Assembly (NCBI RefSeq): GCF_002216795.1
Contig: NZ_CP022316.1
Location: 2,633,205-2,697,204, forward strand
DNA: 64,000 bases
Direction of reading: 5' to 3'
From: Brachybacterium avium
Lineage (GTDB): Bacteria; Actinomycetota; Actinomycetes; Actinomycetales; Dermabacteraceae
Part shown: positions 35,081 through 43,716 of the stretch, one piece after another
Layout: the number at the start of each line of letters is the position of its first letter
How positions within the stretch are numbered: the first letter of the stretch is position 1
The notes under the pieces: model-generated
Seen by the model: the letters and a program-made list of their open reading frames with translations, nothing else
Told to the model about the DNA's origin: nothing
Database searches by the model: none
Made by a program: the position numbers and the translations under genes

Positions 35081-36349
35081 GTGACGACCTCCCTCCCGCT
35101 CGCCCGTCGCGCCGGTGGGCCGGACCTCGCTCGCGGGATCTCGCTGCTGGGCATCGCGCTGGCCAACATGGTGGGCTGGCTGCACGGTCAGGAATGGACG
35201 GTGCTGCTGAAGCAGCGCGAGGCCACGGGCCTGGATCGCACGGTCGACGTGCTGATCGCGCTGCTGGCCGACAACCGCGGCTTCCCGCTGTTCGCGCTGC
35301 TGTTCGGCTACGGCATCGGCGTGCTCTACCGCCGGTCCCGGGACCGCGGGGAGAGCGTACGAGGATTCATCCTGCGGATGGGGCGCCGCCACCTGGTGCT
35401 GCTGGCCATCGGCCTGGCCCACGCCGTCTTCCTGTTCTCCGGGGACATCCTGGTCGCCTACGCCATCATCGGCATGTTCGTGGTGCTGCTGATCTCCCGG
35501 CACCGGGTCGCGCTGCCGCTGGCGGGGGTGCTGGCCCTGCCCGCCCTCGGGGTGTGGGGGTGGGTGGACGGCACCATCGGCCTGACCGGGCAGAGCGGAT
35601 ACCCTGCGGCCTCCGCCCCCACCTACCTCGCCTCGCTGGAGATCCGCGCCGACGAGGCCCTGCGCGAGGTCGGCCTCGCCGTGATCACCGATATCGCGCT
35701 GCTCGCCCCGATGGCGCTGGGGGCGATCGCGGCCCGTATCCATCTGCTCGAGCAGGTCGAGGCCAACCGTGACCTGCTCATCCCGCTGATGCGCTGTGGG
35801 CTGCTGAGCGGTCTGCTCGGCGCGGTGCCGCTGACCGCGGTGCTGGTGCTCGACCCCGCACACACCCACGTCGACAGCGCCCTCGTGCTGGGTCTGCTGG
35901 GCCTGCTGCACCAGTACTCCGGCCTGGCCGGGGCCCTCGGGCTCGCCGCCGCGGCAGCCCTGCTCGCGGAACGGATCCGTCGCGGCGGAGCGCAGCAGGG
36001 GAGCCTCCTGGCCGCGGCGAACGGGTCCGCGGTGCGCGGCATCGAAGCGCTCGGCACCGTCTCGCTCAGCGCCTATATCGCCCAGTCGGTGCTGTACCTG
36101 GCGCTGTTCCCGCCGTACACCCTCGACCTCGGCGCCACCCTCGGCAGCGCCGGGACCGCCGGGATCGCGGTGCTGGGCTGGGCGGCGATGATCCCGCTCG
36201 CGCTCGCGCTGCACCGCCGCGAGCGCCGCGGCCCGCTCGAGGTGCTGCTGCGGCGCCTGGCCGGCTCCTCCACCGCCGGCTCCTCCCGTCCGGGGCAGGC
36301 GCATCGGGTGCTCCCTCCGAGGTCCATCTCGAAGGGAGCCCGTCCATGA
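35081..36349 (+). CDS. DUF418 family membrane protein
   Basis: About 422 residues from GTG 35081, with eight to ten membrane segments. Hallmarks are DLARGISLLGIALANMVGW at the start, PLFALLFGYGIGVLYRR, and the DUF418 C-terminal block GTVSLSAYIAQSVLYLALFP. The family has no proven function; it is distantly related to membrane acyltransferases. No ribosome site is seen at the GTG and the frame is open further upstream, so the start is uncertain. It overlaps the DUF4031 gene by ATGA. Confidence 0.85.
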   Translation: MTTSLPLARRAGGPDLARGISLLGIALANMVGWLHGQEWTVLLKQREATGLDRTVDVLIALLADNRGFPLFALLFGYGIGVLYRRSRDRGESVRGFILRMGRRHLVLLAIGLAHAVFLFSGDILVAYAIIGMFVVLLISRHRVALPLAGVLALPALGVWGWVDGTIGLTGQSGYPAASAPTYLASLEIRADEALREVGLAVITDIALLAPMALGAIAARIHLLEQVEANRDLLIPLMRCGLLSGLLGAVPLTAVLVLDPAHTHVDSALVLGLLGLLHQYSGLAGALGLAAAAALLAERIRRGGAQQGSLLAAANGSAVRGIEALGTVSLSAYIAQSVLYLALFPPYTLDLGATLGSAGTAGIAVLGWAAMIPLALALHRRERRGPLEVLLRRLAGSSTAGSSRPGQAHRVLPPRSISKGARP

Positions 36350-36900
36350 CCGTCTTCGCCGACACTCCGCGCTGGCCCCGCCACGGGATGCTGTGGGGGC
36401 ACCTGATCTCCGATACCTCGCTGGCCGAGCTGCACGAGATCGCGGCGCGGGCCGGTCTGCCGCCGCGCTCCTTCGACCTCGACCACTACGACTGGCCCAC
36501 CGCCGCTCGGGACGCACTGGCAGCGGCGGGGGTGCGCGTCGTCGGTGACGGGGAGCTGACCCGGATCCTCATCGCCTCCGGACTGCGGATCAGGCTGCGG
36601 GACCGCCCTGCCGCGCGGGCCCGGCGCAGCGCGGAGCACGCCGCCGAGCTCGGCCTGGAACCGGTGCCGCAGGACCTCATCGTCGGGATGCTCGGCCATG
36701 TGGACCCGCTGCCCGAGCGCCCCGGCTCCTTCCGCCTCAGCCGTGACACGCCGGAGGGGGCTGCGCGGATCGAGGCCCACGATGCCCTCGGCCGCCGCAG
36801 CGCCGAGAAGATGCTGGCACAGCTGGAGGCCCTCTCGCTCGCCCGGACCGGGACCGGCTTCGTGGGCCAGGTGATGGACGGGCCGACGCCGGCCCCGTGA
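36346..36900 (+). CDS. DUF4031 domain protein
   Basis: 184 residues. The N-terminal 80 residues (MTVFADTPRWPRHGMLWGHL, then SFDLDHYDWP) match DUF4031, a small domain usually annotated in actinobacteria and proteobacteria with no known activity. The C-terminal half (HDALGRRSAEKMLAQLEALS) is helical. It is translationally coupled to the DUF418 membrane protein. The stop codon is part of a 16-base perfect palindrome shared with the convergent histidine-kinase gene. Confidence 0.82.
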   Translation: MTVFADTPRWPRHGMLWGHLISDTSLAELHEIAARAGLPPRSFDLDHYDWPTAARDALAAAGVRVVGDGELTRILIASGLRIRLRDRPAARARRSAEHAAELGLEPVPQDLIVGMLGHVDPLPERPGSFRLSRDTPEGAARIEAHDALGRRSAEKMLAQLEALSLARTGTGFVGQVMDGPTPAP

Positions 36901-36913
36901 GCGGGCCCGCTCA
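36898..36913. terminator. Perfect palindrome carrying both stop codons
   Basis: TGAGCGGGCCCGCTCA is self-complementary over 16 bases. Its ends are the TGA of the plus-strand DUF4031 gene and the TGA (read on the minus strand) of the histidine kinase. A short hairpin could form in either transcript. Confidence 0.55.
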
Positions 36914-38512
36914 GTCGGTCGGGCCCGGCTCGGGATCCGCGGACGACGGGGAGGCCTCCCCATGGGGGCGGTGGCCGAGCGCCCGGCGCTGGTCGGGCTC
37001 GACCTGCTGCTCCGCAGCGATCTCCGTCCCCTGCAGCTCGACCCAGAAGGTGGCGCCCCCGCCCTCGGTCCCGGTGACCCCGATGTCTCCGCGATGCTGC
37101 TGCACGATCGACGCCGCGATCGAGAGACCGAGCCCCGCGCCACCGCCCTGGGATGCGGCTCGCACCCGGGAGGAGTCGGTGCGATAGAAGCGCTCGAACA
37201 CCTTCTCGCGCTGGTCGTCGTCGATACCCGCGCCGTGGTCACGGATCTCGATGCGCACCCGGTCCGGCGAGGTGTAGCCCACCGCGAACTCGACGGGCGA
37301 GCCCTTGGGGGTGTGTCGGTTCGCGTTGCCCACCAGGTTCAGGATCACCTGCCGCAGGGAGGCCTCGTCGCCGAGCACCCCGATCGACAGGTGCGGCTGC
37401 ACCGACAGCGGCGTCCCCGACAGCGAGGTCACCATCACCTGCCGGCCCGGGTCCAGGGCGCGCAGGTCCTGGGCGGCGTCGAAGAGGGCATCGGTGAAGT
37501 CCACCGGTTCGAGGTCGAGCGCGGGCTTCTCATCGAGCCGGGCCAGGCGCAGCAGGTTCTCCACCAGCGAGCCCATCCGTCGCGCCTCGTCCTCGATGCG
37601 CCGCATCGCCGAGGCGACGTCCTCGTCCTGCGGCAGGGCGCCCATCCGGTACAGCTCGCCGAAGCCGCGGATCGCCGCGAGCGGGGTGCGCAGCTCATGG
37701 GAGGCATCGCCGACGAAGCGCCGCATCCTCGCCTCGGACCTCGTCGCCTTCTCCTCCGAGGCGGACTGCGCCGCGAAGGACTGCTCGATGCGCACCAGCA
37801 TCTCGTTCAGCGACAGCGCCAGGGCGTGCACCTCGAGACTGGTGTCGGTCACCGGGACGCGGCGCGAGAGGTCGCCGCCGGCGATCTGGGAGGCGGTCGA
37901 CTCGACGTCGCGCAGCGGCTCCAGCGCACGATGGGTCACATAGCCGCCCAGCCCCATGCCCACCAGCACCACCAGCGTGCCGACCAGCACGATGATCAGC
38001 GCCATCTCGTGCATCGTGCGGTCCACCCCGGTCAGCGGCAGCGCCACGTAGACGCTGCCCCCGTCGGGCGCAGGGTTCAGCATGGCGACCACGCGCCAAC
38101 GGTTCTCCGCGGAGTCCAGCACCGTGAAGGGCCGCCCCCCGCGCTGGAGGATCTCCTCCTTGCTCAGATCCGGGAAGGGGAGGGTGACGTTCCCCGGCCC
38201 GTAGTGGACCACGGCCTGCTCGATCGACCGGCCATGCCGGTCCCGGATCTCCACCGCGTACTCGACCGGCGTGTAGGCGCTGTTCTGCATCGCGTCCTCG
38301 TCCCCGGCCAGCTCATGCCGGGCCAGGGTGAGCATCTCGCCCATCCCGGACTGCAGGTTGCTGTCGACCGACTGGATCAGCGTGCGGTTCAGCAGGAACA
38401 GCGACAGGCTCCCGGTGACGACGGTGCCGAGCACCAGCAGCAGCGAGATCAGGGCGACGATCCGGGTCCACAGGGACACGGGCCGCTCCGCGCGCAGGCT
38501 CGGCAGGGCCAA
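36911..38512 (-). CDS. Two-component sensor histidine kinase
   Basis: 533 residues. Two membrane segments (about 16-40 and 171-193) bracket an extracytoplasmic sensor domain of about 130 residues. HAMP follows (about 194-246), then the dimerisation/phospho-acceptor domain with H272 in GDASHELRTPLAAIRGF, and the ATPase domain with N box LVGNANRHTP, G1 DHGAGI, F box VFERFYR and G2 GAGLGLSIA. The tail after about 500 is unstructured. The signal is unknown. It lies three bases downstream of its response regulator. Confidence 0.96.
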   Translation of the reverse strand: MALPSLRAERPVSLWTRIVALISLLLVLGTVVTGSLSLFLLNRTLIQSVDSNLQSGMGEMLTLARHELAGDEDAMQNSAYTPVEYAVEIRDRHGRSIEQAVVHYGPGNVTLPFPDLSKEEILQRGGRPFTVLDSAENRWRVVAMLNPAPDGGSVYVALPLTGVDRTMHEMALIIVLVGTLVVLVGMGLGGYVTHRALEPLRDVESTASQIAGGDLSRRVPVTDTSLEVHALALSLNEMLVRIEQSFAAQSASEEKATRSEARMRRFVGDASHELRTPLAAIRGFGELYRMGALPQDEDVASAMRRIEDEARRMGSLVENLLRLARLDEKPALDLEPVDFTDALFDAAQDLRALDPGRQVMVTSLSGTPLSVQPHLSIGVLGDEASLRQVILNLVGNANRHTPKGSPVEFAVGYTSPDRVRIEIRDHGAGIDDDQREKVFERFYRTDSSRVRAASQGGGAGLGLSIAASIVQQHRGDIGVTGTEGGGATFWVELQGTEIAAEQQVEPDQRRALGHRPHGEASPSSADPEPGPTD

Positions 38513-38515
38513 CCC

Positions 38516-39235
38516 TCAGGAACCTTCGGGGGCGCGCAGCACGTAGCCGATGCCGCGCTTGGTGTGGATCATCGGATCGCCGATCACATCGATCTTGCGG
38601 CGCAGGTAGGAGATGTAGGACTCGACGATGCCCACCTCGCCGGACCAGTCGTAGTCCCAGACATGGTCCAGGATCTGGGTCTTGGAGACCACCCGGCCGG
38701 CGTTGAGCATCAGGTACCGCAGCAGCTTGAACTCGGTGGGGGACAGCTCGATGTTCACCTCGCCGCGGTGGACCTCGTGGGAGTCCTCGTCCAAGCGCAG
38801 ATCGGCGACCACCAGAGCGCTGTCGACCGTCGCCTCGGTATCGCCGTGGGTGCGGCGCAGCACCGCCCGGATGCGCGCCACGACCTCCTCGAGGCTGAAG
38901 GGCTTGGTGACGTAGTCGTCGCCGCCGACGGTGAGGCCGGCGACCTTGTCCTGCGTCTCGTCCTTGGCGGTGAGGAAGAGGATCGGGTACTTCTCGCCCC
39001 GGCTGCGCAGGCGGCGGGTCACGGTGAAGCCGTCCATATCCGGCAGCATCACGTCGAGCACCACCAGATCGGGCTGGTTCTCCGTGGCCTCGCGGATCGC
39101 CTCGTTGCCGGTCGAGGCGGTGAACACCTCGAAGCCGGCGAAGCGGAGCGAGGTGGCGAGCAGGTCGCGGATATTGGGTTCGTCGTCGACGACGAGGAGT
39201 CGAGCCTCGTAGTCCTGGTCCTCATGCGATGTCAT
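38516..39235 (-). CDS. OmpR/PhoB-type response regulator
   Basis: 239 residues. The receiver domain has VVDDEPN (acidic pocket), phospho-acceptor D61 in LVVLDVMLPD, and conserved Lys in DDYVTKPFS. The C-terminal winged helix (IELSPTEFKLLRYLMLNAGR, then SYISYLRRKIDV) binds DNA. It is transcribed first, with the sensor kinase directly behind it, so the pair is one operon. The protein resembles the PhoP/TcrX-like group of actinobacteria. The regulon is unknown. Confidence 0.96.
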   Translation of the reverse strand: MTSHEDQDYEARLLVVDDEPNIRDLLATSLRFAGFEVFTASTGNEAIREATENQPDLVVLDVMLPDMDGFTVTRRLRSRGEKYPILFLTAKDETQDKVAGLTVGGDDYVTKPFSLEEVVARIRAVLRRTHGDTEATVDSALVVADLRLDEDSHEVHRGEVNIELSPTEFKLLRYLMLNAGRVVSKTQILDHVWDYDWSGEVGIVESYISYLRRKIDVIGDPMIHTKRGIGYVLRAPEGS

Positions 39236-39289
39236 GAGACCACCGTCCTCCTCGAGCTTGGGAATCGGCTGGACGTCAGCTGGACGGGA

Positions 39290-39742
39290 TCAGCGGGTGG
39301 CGCGGTGGACCTTCTCCTGCTGCTTGCGCAGCTTCCGGATCGTCCAGCTCATCTGGATCATCCGCACCGAGCCCACCAGGGCCATCACCAGGGCACCGGC
39401 GATCGCGGCGAGGAGCATCGCCACGCCCAGCGGCAGGTCGAACTGCGTGCCGAAGTACTGGAATCCGGCGGTGACGTTGTTCTGGATCACGAAGATCAGC
39501 AGCATCACCAGGATGATCGCGCCGAGGATCAGCCCGATCCACATGCCGGCGGTCTTCCCGCCGCCGCCGGCCGGCGGCTCGTCGACGGGGCCGCGCTCCG
39601 GGGCGGGGTGCTTCTCACGGCCGCTGCCGGGCTCTGCGGGGGCGCGCCGCCCGGTGGCAGGGGCCTCGGGGGAGTCGGGGCGGGCCGCGTCGTCGTCGCC
39701 GGTGGGTCCGGTGGGGCGGGTGGGATCGTCGGAGGCGGTCAT
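39290..39742 (-). CDS. LapA-like (DUF1049) membrane protein
   Basis: 150 residues. A Pro/Asp/Glu-rich cytoplasmic N-terminus of 65 residues precedes two membrane segments (about 66-87 and 101-125) with FVIQNNVTAGFQYFGTQFDL between them, the DUF1049/LapA pattern. It ends in a basic coiled tail (IRKLRKQQEKVHRATR). In E. coli LapA helps control lipopolysaccharide synthesis, a role that cannot apply to a Gram-positive; here it is a membrane assembly protein of unknown job. It lies just upstream of the response regulator on the same strand. Confidence 0.88.
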   Translation of the reverse strand: MTASDDPTRPTGPTGDDDAARPDSPEAPATGRRAPAEPGSGREKHPAPERGPVDEPPAGGGGKTAGMWIGLILGAIILVMLLIFVIQNNVTAGFQYFGTQFDLPLGVAMLLAAIAGALVMALVGSVRMIQMSWTIRKLRKQQEKVHRATR

Positions 39743-39848
39743 GTCGATCTCCTGGGGAACGGCCGACGGAGCGGCGGCGGGCGGGATGCACGATCCACTC
39801 TAGTCAGCCCGAGTCCCCGCCCCTCCCGGCCGCGCCGCAGGGGAGGGC

Positions 39849-41513
39849 TCAGCGCCCGTCGGCGGCGCGACCCAGCTGCTCCAGCTCCTCCGCGTCCACG
39901 ATCGTGTAGGCGTACCCCTGCTCGGCGAGGAAGCGCTGGCGATGAGCCGCGTAGTCCTGATCCTGGGTATCGCGCATGACCACGGTGAAGAAGTGCGCGC
40001 TGCGCCCGTCGGCCTTGGGCCGCAGCAGCCTCCCGAGCCGCTGCGCCTCCTCCTGACGGGACCCGAACGCACCGCTGACCTGCACCGCGACCGAGGCCTC
40101 AGGGAGGTCGATCGAGAAGTTCGCGACCTTGGAGACGACCAGGCGGTCGATCCGACCGGCACGGAAGGCGTCGAACAGCTCCTGGCGGCGGCGCACCGGC
40201 GTCTTCCCGGTGATCAGGTCCGCGCCCAGCCGCTCGGCGATCTCCTCCAGCTGATCGATGAACTGGCCGATCACGAGCATCGGCTCGCCCGGGTGGCGCT
40301 GCGCGATCCTCTGCACGACATCGATCTTCGCCGGATGGGCGGCGCCGAGACGGGGCCGGTCCGCGGCCTCCGCCATCGCATAGGTCATGCGGTCCGCGGA
40401 AGGCATGGTGGCCCGCACCTCGGTGCAGATCGCGGGGGCGATGTAGCCCTGGGCCTCGATGTCCTTCCACGGGGCGTCGTAGCGCTTGGGCCCGATCAGG
40501 GAGAACACCTCTCCCTCCCGGCCGTCCTCCCGCACCAGCGTGGCGGTCAGCCCCAGCCGGCGCCGCGCCTGCAGATCCGCGGTCATCCGGAACACCGGTG
40601 CCGGCAGCAGATGCACCTCGTCGTAGATGATCAGGCCCCAGTCGCGGGCGCTCATCAGCTCCAGGTGCGGATGGACGCCCTTCCGCTTCATGGTCAGCAC
40701 CTGGTAGGTCGCGATCGTCACCGGTCGCACCTCCTTGGACGCCCCGGAGTACTCGCCGATCTCCTCCTCCGTGAGCGTCGTGCGGGCCAGCAGTTCCGTC
40801 TTCCACTGCCGGGCCGAGACCGTCGAGGTGACCAGGATCAAGGTGGTGCGGCCCATCTCCGCCATCGCCGCGGCGCCGACGAGCGTCTTGCCCGCGCCGC
40901 AGGGCAGCACCACCACACCGCTGCCGCCGTGGCGGAAACCGTCCACCGCCTCCTGCTGGTAGGGGCGGAGGGACCAGCCGTCCTCGGCGAGGTCGATCGG
41001 ATGCGCCTCGCCGTCGACGTAGCCGGCATGGTCCTCGGCGGGCCAGCCCAGCTTCAGCAGCGCCTGCTTGAGCGCGCCGCGCTCCGAGGGGTGCACCGCC
41101 ACCGTCGACTCGTCGATCCGGGCGCCGAGCATGCCCTGGATCCGCTTCGCCCGCGCGACCTCCTCCAGCACCGGGCGGTCCAGGGCGTGCAGCACCAGGC
41201 CGTGGATGGGGTCGGAATGCAGCTGCAGGCGCCCGTAGCGGTCCATGGTGTCCGCGACGTCGATCAGCAGCGAGTGGGGAACCGGGTAGCGGGAATGGTC
41301 CACCAGCGCCGCGACCACCGACTCCGCGTCGTAGCCGGCGGCGCGTGCGTTCCACAGACCCAGATCGGTGATGCGGTAGGTGTGCACGTGCTCGGGAGCA
41401 CGTTCGAGCTCGGCGAAGGCGGCGATCGCGATCCGGGCCGTCTGCGCCGCGGGATGGTCGACCTCGAGCAGGAGGGACTTGTCGCTCTGGACGATGAGGG
41501 GGCCGTCGGTCAT
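39849..41513 (-). CDS. DNA repair helicase XPB (Ssl2/RAD25 family)
   Basis: 554 residues. The N-terminal 190 residues form the damage-recognition-like domain. Helicase motifs follow: VVLPCGAGKTLVG (Walker A), IIYDEVHLLPAP (DEVH), LGLTATLVREDGREGE (with the RED motif), and VQVSGAFGSRQEEAQRLGRL (motif VI). It is a 3'-5' superfamily-2 helicase. In mycobacteria its gene lies beside one for a helicase-associated protein; here that partner is at 43717, separated by gnd and a small membrane-protein gene. The start follows GAGGGG closely. Confidence 0.95.
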   Translation of the reverse strand: MTDGPLIVQSDKSLLLEVDHPAAQTARIAIAAFAELERAPEHVHTYRITDLGLWNARAAGYDAESVVAALVDHSRYPVPHSLLIDVADTMDRYGRLQLHSDPIHGLVLHALDRPVLEEVARAKRIQGMLGARIDESTVAVHPSERGALKQALLKLGWPAEDHAGYVDGEAHPIDLAEDGWSLRPYQQEAVDGFRHGGSGVVVLPCGAGKTLVGAAAMAEMGRTTLILVTSTVSARQWKTELLARTTLTEEEIGEYSGASKEVRPVTIATYQVLTMKRKGVHPHLELMSARDWGLIIYDEVHLLPAPVFRMTADLQARRRLGLTATLVREDGREGEVFSLIGPKRYDAPWKDIEAQGYIAPAICTEVRATMPSADRMTYAMAEAADRPRLGAAHPAKIDVVQRIAQRHPGEPMLVIGQFIDQLEEIAERLGADLITGKTPVRRRQELFDAFRAGRIDRLVVSKVANFSIDLPEASVAVQVSGAFGSRQEEAQRLGRLLRPKADGRSAHFFTVVMRDTQDQDYAAHRQRFLAEQGYAYTIVDAEELEQLGRAADGR

Positions 41514-41709
41514 CCCCTCAGGCTACGCCGCGGGCGGGGTCGGGGACCGGGCCGCCGGGGTGTGCACGCGGCAAGCCTCGGCACTGCGGAGCACCGACGG
41601 GCGGAGGTCCCTAAGATGGACGCTGAAAGACCGGACCGCCCAGCCCGCCGACCTTCCGTCGGCTGCGCGCCCGGCCCGGCTCGACACTCACCCGACCTGA
41701 GGAGAACCC

Positions 41710-43170
41710 ATGGCTAGTTTCGCTCCGTCCCCCGCCGATGCCGCGGACATCGGTGTCACCGGAATGGCGGTGATGGGCTCCAACCTGGCGCGCAACCTCG
41801 CCCGCAACGGCTTCAAGGTCGCGATCCACAACCGCAGCGTCGGCAAGACCGAGACGGTCATGGACGAGCACGGCTCCGACGGCGAGTTCTTCCCCTCCGA
41901 GTCCATGGCGGACTTCGTCGCCTCGCTGCAGAAGCCGCGCGCGGCGATCATCATGGTCAAGGCCGGCAAGCCCACCGACGCCGTGATCGACGAGCTCGCG
42001 GGGCTGATGGATGAGGGCGACATCATCGTCGACGCCGGCAACGCCCTGTTCACCGACACCCGTCGGCGTGAGGCCGCGCTGCGCGAGAGGGGCCTGCACT
42101 TCGTGGGCGCCGGCGTCTCCGGTGGTGAGGAGGGCGCGCTGAACGGCCCCTCGATCATGCCCGGCGGCACCAAGGAGTCCTACGCGCGCCTCGGCCCCAT
42201 GCTCGAGAAGATCTCCGCCCACGTCGACCGCGCGCCCTGCTGCACGCATGTCGGAGCCGATGGCGCCGGTCACTTCGTGAAGATGGTCCACAACGGTATC
42301 GAGTACGCCGATATGCAGGTCATCTCCGAGGCCTACGACCTGATGTCCAAGGCGCTGGGCAAGAGCGCCGGCGAGATCGGCGAGGTGTTCGCCGAGTGGA
42401 ACAAGGGCGATCTGGAGTCGTTCCTGATCGAGATCACCGCCGAGGTGCTCCACCACACCGATGCCCGCACCGGTGAGCCCTTCGTCGACGTCATCCTCGA
42501 CCAGGCCGCCCAGAAGGGCACCGGTGCCTGGACCGTGCAGACGGCCCTGGACCTCGGCGTCCCGGTCACCGGCATCGCCGAGGCGACCTTCGCCCGCTCC
42601 ACCTCCGGCTCCGTGCCGCAGCGTGAGGCCGGCCGGAAGGTGCTGCCCGCCGAATCGCAGACGCTCGAGATCGCCGACCCGGCACAGTTCATCGATGACC
42701 TGCAGAAGGCGCTCTACGCCGCGAAGCTGGTCTCCTACTCGCAGGGCTTCGACGAGATCGCCGCCGGTGCCGAGGAGTTCGGCTGGGACATCGACCTGGG
42801 TGCGATGGCACGGATCTGGCGCGGCGGCTGCATCATCCGTGCCCGCTTCCTGGACCGCATCACCGAGGCCTACGAGCGCAATGCGACGCTCCCGCTGCTG
42901 CTGAGCGACGAGTACTTCACCACCGAGATCGCCAAGTGCATCCCCGCCTGGCGCCGCATCGTGGCCTTCGCAGCCACCAGCGGATACCCGGTGCCGGTGT
43001 TCTCCTCGACCCTGTCGTACTACGACGCGATCCGCGCCGAGCGGCTCCCGGCCGCCCTGGTCCAGGCCCAGCGCGACTACTTCGGTGCGCACACCTACCA
43101 GCGCGTCGACGCCGAGGGCACCTTCCACGTGGAGTGGACCGAGGACCGCCGCGAGACGAAGCAGGACTGA
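41710..43170 (+). CDS. gnd: 6-phosphogluconate dehydrogenase (decarboxylating)
   Basis: Converts 6-phosphogluconate to ribulose 5-phosphate with NADP+ reduction in the pentose phosphate pathway. 486 residues, the long dimeric form. The coenzyme loop is VTGMAVMGSNLARNLARNG, followed by HNRSVGKTE, whose Arg suits NADP. The substrate loop is GAGVSGGEEGALNGPSIMPGG and the catalytic region is GHFVKMVHNGIEYADMQ (Lys, Asn). AWTVQTALDLGVPV is also typical. A GAGGAG site precedes the ATG at six bases. It is followed by a 21-bp hairpin. Confidence 0.98.
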   Translation: MASFAPSPADAADIGVTGMAVMGSNLARNLARNGFKVAIHNRSVGKTETVMDEHGSDGEFFPSESMADFVASLQKPRAAIIMVKAGKPTDAVIDELAGLMDEGDIIVDAGNALFTDTRRREAALRERGLHFVGAGVSGGEEGALNGPSIMPGGTKESYARLGPMLEKISAHVDRAPCCTHVGADGAGHFVKMVHNGIEYADMQVISEAYDLMSKALGKSAGEIGEVFAEWNKGDLESFLIEITAEVLHHTDARTGEPFVDVILDQAAQKGTGAWTVQTALDLGVPVTGIAEATFARSTSGSVPQREAGRKVLPAESQTLEIADPAQFIDDLQKALYAAKLVSYSQGFDEIAAGAEEFGWDIDLGAMARIWRGGCIIRARFLDRITEAYERNATLPLLLSDEYFTTEIAKCIPAWRRIVAFAATSGYPVPVFSSTLSYYDAIRAERLPAALVQAQRDYFGAHTYQRVDAEGTFHVEWTEDRRETKQD

Positions 43171-43185
43171 CCGGCCAGGTCCCGA

Positions 43186-43231
43186 GCATGAGGCAGGCCC
43201 CGGATCGAACGATCCGGGGCCTGCCTCATGC
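43186..43231. terminator. 21-bp perfect hairpin after gnd
   Basis: Arms 43186-43206 and 43211-43231 are perfectly complementary over 21 bp with a GAAC tetraloop (left arm starts GCATGAGGCAGG). No U tract. It lies between gnd and a convergent small gene and can serve both. Confidence 0.85.
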
Positions 43232-43259
43232 TGTCGCGGGGCGGGCAGCCCCGCCGGGG

Positions 43260-43529
43260 TCAGTACGAGCTGCCGCTGCTGACCGCGGCGACGATGACCA
43301 CGACGTAGATCACGATGAGGATGATCGCGAGGACCCACATGATGGCGAAGGCGATCCATGCCCACTTGGTGAACTTCTTCGCGGTCTCCGGCTCCTGGTC
43401 GGCCTTGAGGTAGCCGAGCAGCCCGAGGACGCCCGGGATGGCGCCGCCGCAGACGAAACCGATGATGGTGGCGATGAGCGCATTCTTCTTGAGCTTCTCG
43501 ATGTCGTAGCCCGAGGTGGGTGAGGTCAT
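43260..43529 (-). CDS. Small two-helix membrane protein (CD225/DUF4190-like)
   Basis: 89 residues. Two hydrophobic segments (about 16-40 and 52-83) flank a short loop LKADQEPETAKKFTKWAW. The layout and NALIATIIGFVCGGAIPGVL resemble DUF4190/CD225 proteins, which are often membrane adaptors. AAGGGG precedes the ATG at about eight bases. Nothing in the sequence gives a specific function. It is convergent with gnd across the long hairpin. Confidence 0.72.
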   Translation of the reverse strand: MTSPTSGYDIEKLKKNALIATIIGFVCGGAIPGVLGLLGYLKADQEPETAKKFTKWAWIAFAIMWVLAIILIVIYVVVIVAAVSSGSSY

Positions 43530-43716
43530 GGGAATCCCCTTCGTCCTGATGGTCTGAGCGCAGGGCCCGCGGGTGGACTCCTGCCCAGGTCGGGAGCTGT
43601 CGCGTGTTCGGCGATCCTCGTTCTCCCGGCCCTGGCGAGCGAAATACTACGTGGACCAGGGGACCCCTGCCATGGGGAGGAGTCCCCATGGCGTGTCGGT
43701 GACCCGAGGTGAGGGG

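Noticed and set aside
34899..35083. Small plus-strand frame (61 codons) upstream of DUF418 with a TAGAAT hexamer
   Set aside because: Five bases separate hexamer and ATG, but the protein has no recognisable pattern and overlaps open frames in other phases; support is too weak for a gene call.
35029..35083. Alternative DUF418 N-terminus MRSTPVGSAARAP in another frame, implying a fifth frameshift
   Set aside because: Possible given the GC-repeat at the junction, but no homology supports that N-terminus, so it was not called.
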